A DNA stretch of 64,000 bases from Clonostachys chloroleuca (taxonomy: Eukaryota; Ascomycota; Sordariomycetes; Hypocreales; Bionectriaceae): assembly GCA_037952775.1 (NCBI GenBank), contig JBANAY010000003.1:16802001-16866000 (forward strand), given 5' to 3'. Within the stretch, counting starts at the first letter, position 1. Each line of letters opens with the position of its first letter. The notes under the pieces were generated by a model that worked only from the letters and a program-made list of their open reading frames with translations, did not search any database and was not told the DNA's origin. Positions 11,492-21,887 of the stretch are shown here, piece after piece. The position numbers and the translations under genes are program-made.

Positions 11492-14430
11492 CTACAACAC
11501 AAAGTTGATCGTCTTCCCACCCCTCACCGCGATCGCCCTTTTCGCGAGTCGAAGGTTGTATGACGACTCCTGACCAAACCGGGCTTGGCCCTCTTTGGTC
11601 TCCAGGATCGCGTCAACCATCCAATTCTGTAGTGCGTCCTTCTCGAGACCTTCGGGAGGAGGGGGATCTCTACTACTCCCCTCACTTTGCCATTAATCTG
11701 CACAGCGCACGGCTGTTTTCGTGGCTGCAGCAAGTGGCTGCTCTCGTCCTGGACGGGGAAGATGCCGCGAGCGAAAATGCTAGTCCGAGATTCGGGGTGC
11801 AACACACTCCAACACTCCTCAGCAAAGGCTGGCGCGATCGGGGCAAGTATACGAACGAGAACACTTGATGCCTCCCGCTTGACCACGCCCGTTGCTTCCT
11901 TGTGATGGCCTAGTGTATTTGTCAGAGTCATGAGATCGGATACGACCGTGTTCAGCGAGTAGATTTCCTCAAAAGACTTGGTAGCCGATCCGATCGTGTA
12001 CTGCACCGCTCGCCATACCGTGGTATCCGCATCCCACTCGGCAAGCTCGGTTTGGCTCATGCTATCAAGCCTCGCATGCCTCTCCGAGAGATACTCAACC
12101 ACCGTGCTGTTTTGTTCGGGGGCAGTTGTCTCTGCTACCTTGGAGATATAGTCATGTACCCTCTGCAACCACCTGGTCACTCCTACAATTTTATTCCCAT
12201 CCCAATTGAGAACATCCCCAACAGGTGCTTGAAACAGCATGTGCGCGCGTGCTGCGTCGGCCCCGTACTTAGCTATGAATTCCGTAGGATCAACCCCATT
12301 GTACTTGGACTTGGACATTTTCTCGAAGCTCACTGTCACCAACTCTCCGGTAGCAGCGACCTTGGGGTTCTGGGGGTCGGAAAGGTCCACTTCAGACGGC
12401 TTGAGGAACTTCCCATTGCTGGGATCGACATATGTCTTGCCATGGACCATGCCCTGAGTGATCAGTCTCTGGAATGGCTCCGCAACCGCGCCGTCCTCCT
12501 CGGAGAATTGAGGCAGCATTGGCGTCGTTGCCAAGAACTTGAATATGAACCGTGCATAGAGCAAATGCAGGATGGCATGTTCGATACCACCTAGGTAGGT
12601 GTGTATGGGGAGCGTTCGCCCAGCCTCTGGTGAGAACAGTTCCTTGGCGTTATGCGGATCTGCGTAGCGTGCATAATACCAGCTAGAATCGACAAAGGTA
12701 TCCATCGTATCGGTGTCCCGTCGCGCCGCGCCTTGGCACTTGGGGCATGTGGTGTTGACAAAGTCTGGCGAAGCGTCCAGCGCATTGCCCGTCTTCCCAT
12801 CTGCCCAGTGGTCATCCACTTCGGGCAGCCTCACTGGGAGGTCCTCTTCAGGAACTGGAACTGCACCGCAGGAATCACAGTGAATAATGGGGATCGGCGT
12901 GCCCCAGTATCTCTGACGGCTGATCAGCCAATCCCGTAATCTCCATTTCTCGACAACTTCAGCCAGGTTAGCTTGCTCCAGCATCTTAACCATCATCTCG
13001 CCTGCCTCCACAGATGATTTTCCACAGAATGGCCCGCTGTGTTCGGTCATCACCCCGTGCGTTAAGAATGGCTCGTTTAGAAGGAGTTCGGTCGATTCAT
13101 CCTCTGATGCTGCAAGTACCATTCGCACGGGCTGGCCGAAGTGGTGATGTTTCCAGAAGGCATTATCTCGAACATCATGGCCAGGTACGCCCATTACAGC
13201 CCCTTCTCCGTAGTCTCCTAGAACATATGGTGCGACATAGATTGGCATCGATGCCTTGGTGGCAGAGGGTGTATCCTCATGATATGCAAGCGGGTTCACC
13301 GCCCGCAAGCCTGGCAAAAGGTAACCAACTTTGGAGTCCGCAGGTAGTCCTGGTATCGTGTCGAGAAAGGCGCACAGTTCGGGGTCCGCTTTCGCCAGTT
13401 GCTCCACGATGGGATGCGTGGAGGCGAGTGCAATGTACTGCGCGCCAAACAGAGTATCTGGCCTCGTTGTAAACACTTCAATCGCAGACTTGATGTCATG
13501 GCCGACGGCCATAACGGGGAATTTGATCAGTGCGCCCTTGGATTTTCCCAGCCAATTCTTTTGCTGCACCAGGACACGTTCTGGCCATGCCTCGCCCGCA
13601 GCAAGTGTGTCCAGGTCCTTGAGCAATGCTTCCCGAAATTCGGATATTTTGAAAAACCACTGCGTTAATTTCCGTTTCTCTACCTTGGCGCCAGATCGCC
13701 AAGACAGGCCATTCGAATCTACCTGCTCATTTGCCAGCACCGTCCTATCGACCGGGTCATAGTTTACTTCAGCCTCAGTCTGATATGCCAGACCTCGTTC
13801 GTGGAGCATGAGGAACAGCTTCTGTGTGTGTTTGTAGAATTCGGGGTCGGAAGTCGTCAATTCCTACGAGATCGAGCGTCAGGCTATAGTTCGAAATTAA
13901 TTTGAAGAGTATTCTCCACATACTCTGTCCCAGGTCCAACTTCCGTTCATTTGTTCGAGTTGCTCCTTCATTTTGGCAATGTTGCTCTCGGTCCAGATAT
14001 TGGGGGCAATTCCTCTTTCCATGGCCGCATTTTCGGCCGGCAGCCCAAAGGCATCCCAGCCCATGGGCAGGAAGACCTTGTCACCCTTCAGCATGCGGTA
14101 TCGAGCGACAACGTCGGTGATGGTGTACACTCGGAAATGGCCCAGATGCAGTGTACCGGATGGGTATGGGAACATGGGCAACACATATTCGGTGTCTGGG
14201 TCGGCCGTCGATGATGTATTGGCAACCGGGCTATCACTCCTAGCCTTGCTCCATCTTTGGCGCCATTTCTTGTCGAGGGCGGGTAGGTCGAGTGAGGCGT
14301 ACCATCGTCGGGATGCAAGGCTTTTTTGGGCCTGTCGAAGGTTGGTTTTCGGGATTGATCTGAATGAAGGGTGCACGGAGCGCGCTCTGAGTGCGCCGCA
14401 GACTAACTGCCTTCCACGGAGGGGATGCAT
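11492..14430 (-). CDS. NAM2: Mitochondrial leucyl-tRNA synthetase, with an apparent 1-base deletion near the C terminus
   Basis: It charges mitochondrial tRNA-Leu. Exon 1 is 13924-14430 and exon 2 runs from 13863 down; the 60-nt intron (GTATGT...CTCGTAG) restores [18 protein letters not shown]. The N terminus is Arg-rich, as in a mitochondrial presequence. Motifs seen: HLGH (residues 95-98), the CP1 editing-site [11 protein letters not shown], zinc-type cysteine pairs in the insert, and KMSKS near residue 685. The frame drifts after [14 protein letters not shown], near residue 902. Reading one base differently at the C5 run (sense strand; 11661-11665) recovers the family C terminus ([11 protein letters not shown]..., ending [10 protein letters not shown]) with a stop at 11492-11494 and a total of about 959 residues. 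As written, the open frame ends at 11524 with about 45 unrelated residues. It is divergent from the MET12 gene. The symbol follows yeast; Neurospora calls it leu-5. Confidence 0.93.
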
Positions 14431-15253
14431 TGGGGCGTTATCATGTTGCTACCGCCGGCAGGGAGGGTAGAAGGGGAGTAAAAGCGTCGCGAAAAAAATC
14501 AGAGCTGCATGGCACGATGTTGCTCGTTAAAGTCCGAGCGCGGTGATCTGTTACAGGGGGAGCTACCCACTGTAACGGTAATCTGTCGGCATGCGTTTGG
14601 CGTGCGGTTAATGCTAACGTGGTGGGCTGCAAGGGTAAGGCAAGTTGGCTCCGAATTCCGAGTTTCGGGGAGCGCTCTCGAAGGACGGATCTGGGCTCCC
14701 GTGGCTAGGGCGATCTGTTGATGAGGAGAAGTTCGCAAAGGAGGACTTGAGATCCGCCGCTAACACGTTGCATCTCGATAGTTAAAGCTCCTGGAAGCTG
14801 CTTGATCGTGTGGTCGAACCCTGTCCTGGGTGTACCTACAGAAATAGGCCAAAAAGAGCCGGCACCGGACCCCACCATGCCTATGACTTAATTGGTACCG
14901 CCAGAATTGCCCCTCCATCAAACAAAACTCAGACATCGCTCCGTTCGCAGTGGGTGTTCTGGGTCTGTCCCTCTTCGAGCCTGAACCATACCAAGTCTGC
15001 TTCCACAAGTGGCTCAGGCTGTGCTCATCTGGTCCCTCTAATTGGGCCAGCTCTTGTCCGGTTCGATCCAATTGCGCCCGGAGTAGCGTGGCTTGGTATT
15101 CGGGTATCACCTTCCAACGGCCGCCCTCTTCTACTGAATACTATTTCAATATCATCGACATCCGACTTAGTTCCTCCCTATTCCTCCTCCTACCTCCCCT
15201 TCCGATAATAGCCGAACAACTGTCCTCGCCAACACCTTACACTCTAGTCCGCC
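14431..15253. promoter_or_regulatory. Shared divergent promoter region of mt-LeuRS and MET12
   Basis: 823 bases separate two start codons that face away from each other. The MET12-proximal 100 bases are strongly pyrimidine-rich (about 15160-15250), typical of a fungal transcription-start and leader region. No specific binding site is claimed. Confidence 0.5.
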
Positions 15254-17260
15254 ATGGAGAAGATTACAGACAAGATCGCCGCTCTGCCGGCTAATGGCTC
15301 CTACTTCTCTTTGGAATTCTTCCCGCCAAAGACAGAAATGGGTTTCAGCAATTTAAAAGACCGACTTCACCGTATGGAGAGAGCATTGAGGCCGCTATTC
15401 GTCAACGTCACTTGGGGTGCAGGAGGATCAACCGCCGAGAAGTCGATCGAGCTCGCCGAATGGTGCCAGAAAGAACTCGGTGTAACTACATGCTTACATC
15501 TTACATGCACCAACATGAGCCGCCGCCTTGTTGATAAGGCACTGGAGGATGCAAAGAGGCTGGGAATTCGAAATATCCTGGCCTTGAGAGGAGACCCGCC
15601 ACGAAAGGACGAATATCAGATGCCCGAGGACCAGGTTGACGACGATGCTGAAGAGCTCGTTTGGGCACTGGACCTTGTCAAATATATCCGCAAGAAGCAC
15701 GGCGACTATTTCTGCATCGGCGTTGCTGCGTACCCAGAAGGTCACGCCGATGAGAGCCACCCACTTGGACAGAGTCTTGAGCATGACCTCCCATATCTCG
15801 TTGACAAGGTGGCAGCCGGTGCCGACTTCATCATGACTCAGTTATTTTTTGATTTCCAAGCCTACGAAAACTTCGAGAATACACTCAGAGAGCACCCTAG
15901 CGGTGTCTTTAATACGATACCCATCCTCCCAGGTCTCATGCCCATTCAGAGCTACCAGATGATCAAACGAACGACCAAACTGAGTCACGCCAAGGTACCC
16001 GAGGATATTCACTCACGTCTAGATGCCGTCAAAGGAGATGATGAGAAAGTCAAAGCGATCGGTGTCGATATTGTTAGTGAACTGGTGGAGAAGATCAAAG
16101 TCGTCAAGAACAAGACCCCTGGCCCCAAGGGTTTTCACTTTTATACATTGAATCTCGAGAAGGCTGTCTCGTTCATTGTAGAGAGGACTCATCTGATCCC
16201 CAAGATTCCAGATGAAGAAGAAGCAGTTGTCGATGGACCCCCTATCACACTCCAGATCAATGGCGATCCCGCTGGAAAGATTCGCTCCCGGTTTTCAAGG
16301 CGTAAGTCGTCTTCGGTGGCCTCTGATCCACACAACAGAGTTATCGTCAAAGACGGCCAACTTTCGAATCCTGAATGGGAGGCGTCGGGGCAGGAAGCTG
16401 GCCTCAGTGCAGAAACCCCGAATACCCGCTCCAACACCTTGGCCATCTCGGAGGGTGAGGGCGTCTTGGGACGAGAGGCTACATGGGATGACTTTCCCAA
16501 CGGTCGTTTTGGTGATTCTCGATCACCCGCATATGGCGAGATTGACGGCTACGGTGTGAACATTCACATGACCCCTACGCAAGCCATCAGACTCTGGGGC
16601 CACCCCAAGTCTCGGGAGGAGATCAATGATCTTTTTGTTAAACATATCAAAGGAGAATTAGCTGCTATTCCTTGGAGCGAAGAGGAACTACTCGCAGAGA
16701 GTTCAATTATCAGCAACCACCTCATGAAGCTCAACACTAAGGGCTGGTGGACGGTGGCTTCTCAGCCTGCCGTCAACGGACTGCGCTCATCCGATTCAAC
16801 CTTTGGATGGGGTCCGGCGAACGGATTCGTATTCCAGAAGGCATTCGTTGAATTCTTCCTTTCTTCCTCAGACTGGTCTGTTCTCTTGGAGAAACTCAAG
16901 GCACCTGCCGCAGAGGGAACCATATGCTTTTATGCCTTGAACGCCAAGGGTGACTTTGTTTCTTCAAACTTGAGCACCTTTGCCAGCAGTGGCAGCGCCG
17001 CCTCGTCCGACACCAACGCGGTCACCTGGGGTGTTTTCCCGGGCAAAGAAATTGTTACGCCGACCATCATCGAGGAGGTCAGTTTCCGAGCATGGAGCGA
17101 GGAAGCGTTTGGAATCTGGGGAGAGTGGGCCAGAGTATACAGCCGAGGATCAGAGAGCGAGAAGCTGCTGAACGGAATCAAGGACGATTGTTGGCTCGTG
17201 AACATCATCCACCATGACTTCGTGGAGCAGGACGCATTGTGGGATTTATTGATGGGATAG
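15254..17260 (+). CDS. MET12: Methylenetetrahydrofolate reductase, Met12-type
   Basis: An intronless gene of 668 residues. It reduces 5,10-methylenetetrahydrofolate to 5-methyltetrahydrofolate, the methyl donor for methionine synthesis. The N-terminal 310 residues are the FAD-binding barrel: SLEFFPPKTEMGFSNL, NVTWGAGGSTAEKS, CLHLTCTNMS, RNILALRGDPP, GVAAYPEGH, GADFIMTQLFFD and LPGLMPIQSY. The C-terminal half is the eukaryotic regulatory domain (FPNGRFGDSRSPAYGEIDGYG, VASQPAVNGL, VTWGVFPGKEI). Fungi have two paralogues. Length and the wording SLEFFPPKTE, VTWGAGG and RLGIRNILALRGDPP place this one with yeast Met12 (about 657 residues) rather than Met13 (about 600). The start ATG follows a pyrimidine-rich leader. 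The family is certain; the paralogue is inferred from remembered family sequences. Confidence 0.95.
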   Translation: MEKITDKIAALPANGSYFSLEFFPPKTEMGFSNLKDRLHRMERALRPLFVNVTWGAGGSTAEKSIELAEWCQKELGVTTCLHLTCTNMSRRLVDKALEDAKRLGIRNILALRGDPPRKDEYQMPEDQVDDDAEELVWALDLVKYIRKKHGDYFCIGVAAYPEGHADESHPLGQSLEHDLPYLVDKVAAGADFIMTQLFFDFQAYENFENTLREHPSGVFNTIPILPGLMPIQSYQMIKRTTKLSHAKVPEDIHSRLDAVKGDDEKVKAIGVDIVSELVEKIKVVKNKTPGPKGFHFYTLNLEKAVSFIVERTHLIPKIPDEEEAVVDGPPITLQINGDPAGKIRSRFSRRKSSSVASDPHNRVIVKDGQLSNPEWEASGQEAGLSAETPNTRSNTLAISEGEGVLGREATWDDFPNGRFGDSRSPAYGEIDGYGVNIHMTPTQAIRLWGHPKSREEINDLFVKHIKGELAAIPWSEEELLAESSIISNHLMKLNTKGWWTVASQPAVNGLRSSDSTFGWGPANGFVFQKAFVEFFLSSSDWSVLLEKLKAPAAEGTICFYALNAKGDFVSSNLSTFASSGSAASSDTNAVTWGVFPGKEIVTPTIIEEVSFRAWSEEAFGIWGEWARVYSRGSESEKLLNGIKDDCWLVNIIHHDFVEQDALWDLLMG

Positions 17261-18096
17261 GTTGAGCGAGTGAGTATCGGGCGAATGCTCTTTAGAGCAG
17301 GTGGTCCATATCGTTCATTCTGGTAGAATCAATTTGGCGGTGTCTAATTACAATCGCATATGGAGAGAGTGCTTGGTGTATCATTGAAGGGTGAAATAGA
17401 ATTGTACTGAGAATTGTATGTAGATAGCATCAAGGAGGTGTTTTCGCTATTCAATATATCATGTAAATAAGGCTGTACCAAAAATGTTGTGCTTTACTTC
17501 GCTGAGTGGTAATAAGTGTAGAAGCTGACTGGTGTAGCTCTCCACCAACGTCAAAGCTAAATCGGTAAACGGCGTCTGATAACCGGGACAAAGGGCGTTC
17601 CCGTATCTCAACTTCTGACACAGGCCACGACATTGATAGATGATAACTTAGACGATTAACTCATAATTGACTAATCATGAGAAGGAATTATACAGTCTTG
17701 CATAAAGTAAGCATTATGATGTGATTGCCACAATTGTTCCACCGAGGTGACCTTGTTGTACCTCATCGGTACTTCAGGCGTAACCGCATTTCGACGCTTC
17801 TTCAGCCCTTACCAAAAGTCAATCTGTTGCTTTAGGGTCCATGTAAGATTCATGTAATCGTGCCGCAGGCGTTCGTTTCGGAAACGCCATTTGTCATGTC
17901 CCAACACCGTTCGCACTTTACCGCGAAAGCCTCGCTTGCGCCCGGTCTCCAGTCCCTCCCATGACGTCCTTGTCGCGGGCTTCCTTCTTCACCACAACGA
18001 GCCATAGCACATTTGCCGAACTGGTCGTAGACATACCCCACGACAGGATCATATCAGCCCCTCCCCATCCGAAACGTCATCTGCCACCCCACCATC
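17261..18096. other. Region between MET12 and the NAD kinase gene; no gene seen
   Basis: 3' flank of MET12 (AT-rich to about 17700) followed by the promoter and leader of the NAD kinase gene. No open frame of note was found. Confidence 0.55.
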
Positions 18097-20024
18097 ATGC
18101 CTGAGAGCGTAAACAAACACGTTGTATTTGACGACGACGACCCTGGAGCCAGCGACGATGAATGCCCCAGTGTCGAGGTACGTTGGCCGGAACCAGTCGC
18201 ACCCAGCAGAGCGTGCTTGTTGTCGCTGACCAGAGCCGCCAAACGCAGGTGACCTTTGACCCCTCGAGCTCCTTCCGGCGGAAGAGCTCCATGGTCTCGT
18301 CGGAGATCAGGAAACCTGCACTGCCGCCACGACCGGTGCGCCGTGACGAGTGCATCGTCCACCAGTTCCTCGAGAGCCAGAGGCGCGCCGCAAACAAAGG
18401 TGCTGGCAGCAGCGACGCCGGCTCCGACCAATGCTTCTCCCCAGGGAGCCCCAGCGACAACGGCACGACGCCCGCCGGCGATAGCCATCATCATGCCTTC
18501 CACCCTCCCGGCATGGACGGCCCGGGCCACCACGGGCCCAAGAACCCCAAGTCGCGAGCGATTGTCGAGCTGAAGAGCCTGGAGAAGGACGTCAATGGCC
18601 AGGTGGACCAGCAGGCGTGGACGAGGGAGATGACCAAGAGCCTCTCGGAGCTGGACCTGACGCAGTACGAGGACGTCCACAGTCGCACGCTCACCAAGAA
18701 GCAGCTCAGCGACATGGCCTGGGGCGTGCGCGAGCTCAGCAGGCGGCTGAGCAGCATGCGCATCCGCTTCCGCGTCAAGTCCGTCTTCCTCCTCACTAAA
18801 GTCTACGACCAGGACCTCATCCCCAAGACCCGGGAGGTGACGCTGTGGCTCCTGGACAAGTGCCGCGACGTGCGGTACACCGTCTACGTCCAGGACACGC
18901 TGCGGACCAACAAGAAGTTCGACGTGGCCGGCCTCATGGACGAGGCGGCCAAGACCTACGGCAACCCCGGCGAGGAGGAGTACGAACGAGCCTTGCTTGA
19001 TATAAAGAGGCGGCTCAAATACTGGGACGAGGAGATGTGCAGGTCACGGCCCCAGATGTTCGACTTTGTCATCACCCTCGGCGGCGACGGCACCGTACTG
19101 TACGCGAGCTGGCTATTCCAGAGGATAGTACCTCCGGTTCTCAGCTTCGCACTCGGGAGTCTGGGCTTCCTCACCAAGTTCGACTTTGATAATTTTGCAC
19201 CTACGTTGGAGTCAGCCTTCAGCAAGGGCGTGACCGTGAGCCTCAGATTACGGTTCGAAGGCACAGTGATGAGAAGCAAACGACGGTCAGCCAGAGCCAT
19301 CAGGTCTGGTGCATCCGACGAGGACGACGAGGACGAGAATCACACACGAGACTTAGTAGAGGAGCTCATCGGCGAGGAGAAGGAAGATGCGCGAACCCAC
19401 CGCCCCGACGGAACCTACGAGATCCTAAACGAGATCGTTGTCGATCGAGGGCCAAACCCAAGTAAGTCAAAACTGCCTCCATGCTAAGCTTGCCAAATAC
19501 CCCCAAGACAGCTGCCCTCCATGCCCACGGCATCCAACAACGAGTCACAACTAACACCCAGCCCTCCCCCTCCTCCAGCCATGTCGTACACGGAGCTCTT
19601 CGGCGACGACGAGCACTTCACCTCCATCCTCGCCGACGGCATCTGCGTGTCGACCCCGACCGGCTCGACGGCCTACAACCTCGCCGCGGGAGGCTCGCTC
19701 TGCCACCCCGAGAACCCCGTGATGCTCGTCACCTCCATCTGCGCCCACACCCTCTCCTTCCGCCCCATCATCCTCCCGGACACCATCGTCCTCCGCGTCG
19801 GCGTCCCTTACGACGCCCGCACCTCCAGCTGGGCCAGCTTCGACGGCCGCGAGCGCGTCGAGCTCAAGCCGGGCGACTACGTCACCATCAGCGCCAGCCG
19901 CTACCCATTCGCCACGGTACAGGCAGAGGGCCGCCGCAGCGAGGACTGGATAAACAGCATCAGCGGCAAGCTAGGCTGGAACACGAGGCAGAAGCAGAAG
20001 AGCTTCAAGGAGTGGGAGCACTGA
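18097..20024 (+). CDS. UTR1: NAD+ kinase (ATP-NAD kinase), Utr1-like
   Basis: It phosphorylates NAD+ to NADP+. Exons 18097-18177, 18249-19461 and 19579-20024 give 579 residues. The first acceptor could instead be at 18233, adding five residues in frame; 18248 is preferred because a CTGAC branch site then lies 18 nt upstream. The last join restores NPTMSYTELFGDDEH. Motifs seen: LGGDGTVLYASWLFQ (GGDGT near residues 305-309), FALGSLGFLTKFDF, STPTGSTAYNLAAGGS, and the family C-terminal block CAHTLSFRPIILPD through SWASFDGRERVEL. The first 180 residues are low-complexity and basic, probably a regulatory arm, and an acidic insert (about residues 380-410, DEDDEDE) interrupts the domain, as in Utr1-type enzymes. 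No mitochondrial presequence is seen, so it is probably cytosolic. Paralogue assignment is tentative. Confidence 0.94.
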
Positions 20025-20495
20025 AAAATCCTCGAGTCACATATATAACATACACAAGGGAATATATATCGTCGTTTTTCAACACGAGTAGTAGTTAGTT
20101 TACCTTATCAAATCAGGAGTTTGCGGACCATCTATGCTTTTTCGACACCGCAACAAAGCAAGGGGAATAGGCAATTAGACTCGAACCAGATACAAAAAAA
20201 AAACATAAACGAATATGAGTTAGGCCACGTAGGCAATGGAATTTTAATTTCTCACGAATAACCTAAGCATTGAGTTGTGCTTCTGGCCACCCGCACTGTA
20301 GTCGGAGAAAGAATGTAGCAACCCGGCAAAACAATGGCCCGGCACATTGCATAACTCCTCCTTGCAGAGTCCGCATTCTCACCGTGGCGATCCGACCACA
20401 CGCACGCACCTGGTGGTGATCGCGCCTGAGCGAGACCATTGTGACGAGGCATCTCAAACAGGTCGAATTTTGGGTTTGGAACACATTTCTGAATC
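20025..20495. other. Region between the NAD kinase and pfkB genes; no gene seen
   Basis: 471 bases between two same-strand genes, with an A run near 20193-20202. It holds the 3' end of the NAD kinase transcript and the promoter of the pfkB gene. Confidence 0.55.
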
Positions 20496-21887
20496 ATGAA
20501 GCACCTAATACTTGTAGGGGCGTGTTACTTAGATACCATTCTCAGGGAAGCCAACGAGTGAACCGTGTCTACGATGTGAGACTACTGACTTACGTCCGGC
20601 CAGTGTACCGATCTTCCCGGAAGAAGACTCAAAGCTCCGTGCGACCAGCCTATCCATTCGTCGTGGAGGAAACTGCCCCAACTCGCTCGAGGTGCTCCAA
20701 CAGATCCTTGTGCCACGGGAACCTGTTAGACTATACCTCATTACATGTCTCCCAAGCAGGGCGTCCTCAGCAACGCGTCTGGTCATTGAGTCGTTTGGAG
20801 AACAGTCCCTCGTTAACTTTGACCACTGTCTTTATCGGGAGGCGTACGATGAAGCAGCGAGTAGCTATGTCATCCGGAGCGAGCGGAGCAGCAGTCGCAC
20901 TATCATCAACTACAACGACTTACCTGAAATGACACTTGACGAATTCAAGGAAAAGGCAGGGGCGTTTGGTGCGGACCAAGAGACCTGGTGGCACTTTGAG
21001 GTGAGAAGAAACCAAAGAGGATCAAGACGGACAACTCCGTTGGGCCCATGTGCCGCCGCTCGCGAAGGGATAAAAGTCCAGGACAGGAACACTGATAATT
21101 GTCCTTGCAGGGGCGAATCCCAGACACAGCGCTCAGTTGCATTCGCCATGTACGCAAAACACAGCCCAAGGCGCGGGTCAGCGTCGAGGTTGAGAAGCCC
21201 GGACGACCAGGCCTTCCAGAGTTGGCGGCTGAGGCGGATGTCGTCTTCTACTCGCGGAGTTGGGCCGAGGTACGGTGAACAACACAGCATGCGGTCAAAT
21301 CCTGATCGGTTGTGGAAAGGTGGCAAGCAGGGTGCTAAACCATCATGATCAGGGTCGTGGATACCAGTCCCCCGAGGCATTTCTCAGGAGCGAAACACCG
21401 CCGAAAGTGTAAGACCTCAACATTGTGTGACCCCTACGGACAACCCTGTCTTCTGACTTGCAGTCGCGCCATGTCTTAGATCGTTGGCCCTGTGTACCTG
21501 GGGCGCTGACGGAGCCGCTGTCCTGTCTCGGTCTACGAAGGAGGAGGAGGAGTGCTTCCTCTGCCCAGTTCCAAAGAAGGCGATTGCCGTTATCGAGTAC
21601 GTGCATTCAAGATGAGCCAGGACCTGGCTGGCTGTGTAACCCGGTTGCAGCTAGATCGACCAGTCCGACTATGATTCCCCACGGAGAGGGTACACGAATT
21701 GGCTAACACATGCAGCAGCGCCGTGGGTGCGGGCGACACGTTCATCGGCGGTATGCTGTATGGCTTGGTATGCCAGAGCCAGAGCTGGGATGTGAGACGC
21801 AAAGTCGAGTTTGCGGTTGGGCTGGCCACCCGCAAAGTACAGCAGGAGGGGTTTGGTGGGCTCGACGCAGCTCGTACTTGGGATTAA
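20496..21887 (+). CDS. pfkB-family sugar kinase (ketohexokinase-like), six exons
   Basis: Proposed exons: 20496-20557, 20604-21000, 21111-21269, 21353-21408, 21480-21596 and 21716-21887, giving 320 residues in one frame. The protein starts MKHLILVGACYLDTIL, then SIRRGGNCPNSLEVLQQ and YVIRSERSSSRTIINYNDLPEM, and ends with the pfkB signature SAVGAGDTFIGGMLYGL, where the Asp of GAGD (about residue 271) is the catalytic base. This wording is close to ketohexokinase/fructokinase-like members, but substrate cannot be told from sequence. Exon 5 must use the TTAG acceptor at 21476-21479; the nearer CAG at 21463 gives a stop. The first donor is odd: homologues lead one to expect IL-S-VP, but the base pair after CTCAG is GG, not GT. 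The nearest usable GT (20558) adds four residues and keeps the frame. The last three introns are supported mainly by frame and motif continuity. Confidence 0.82.
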
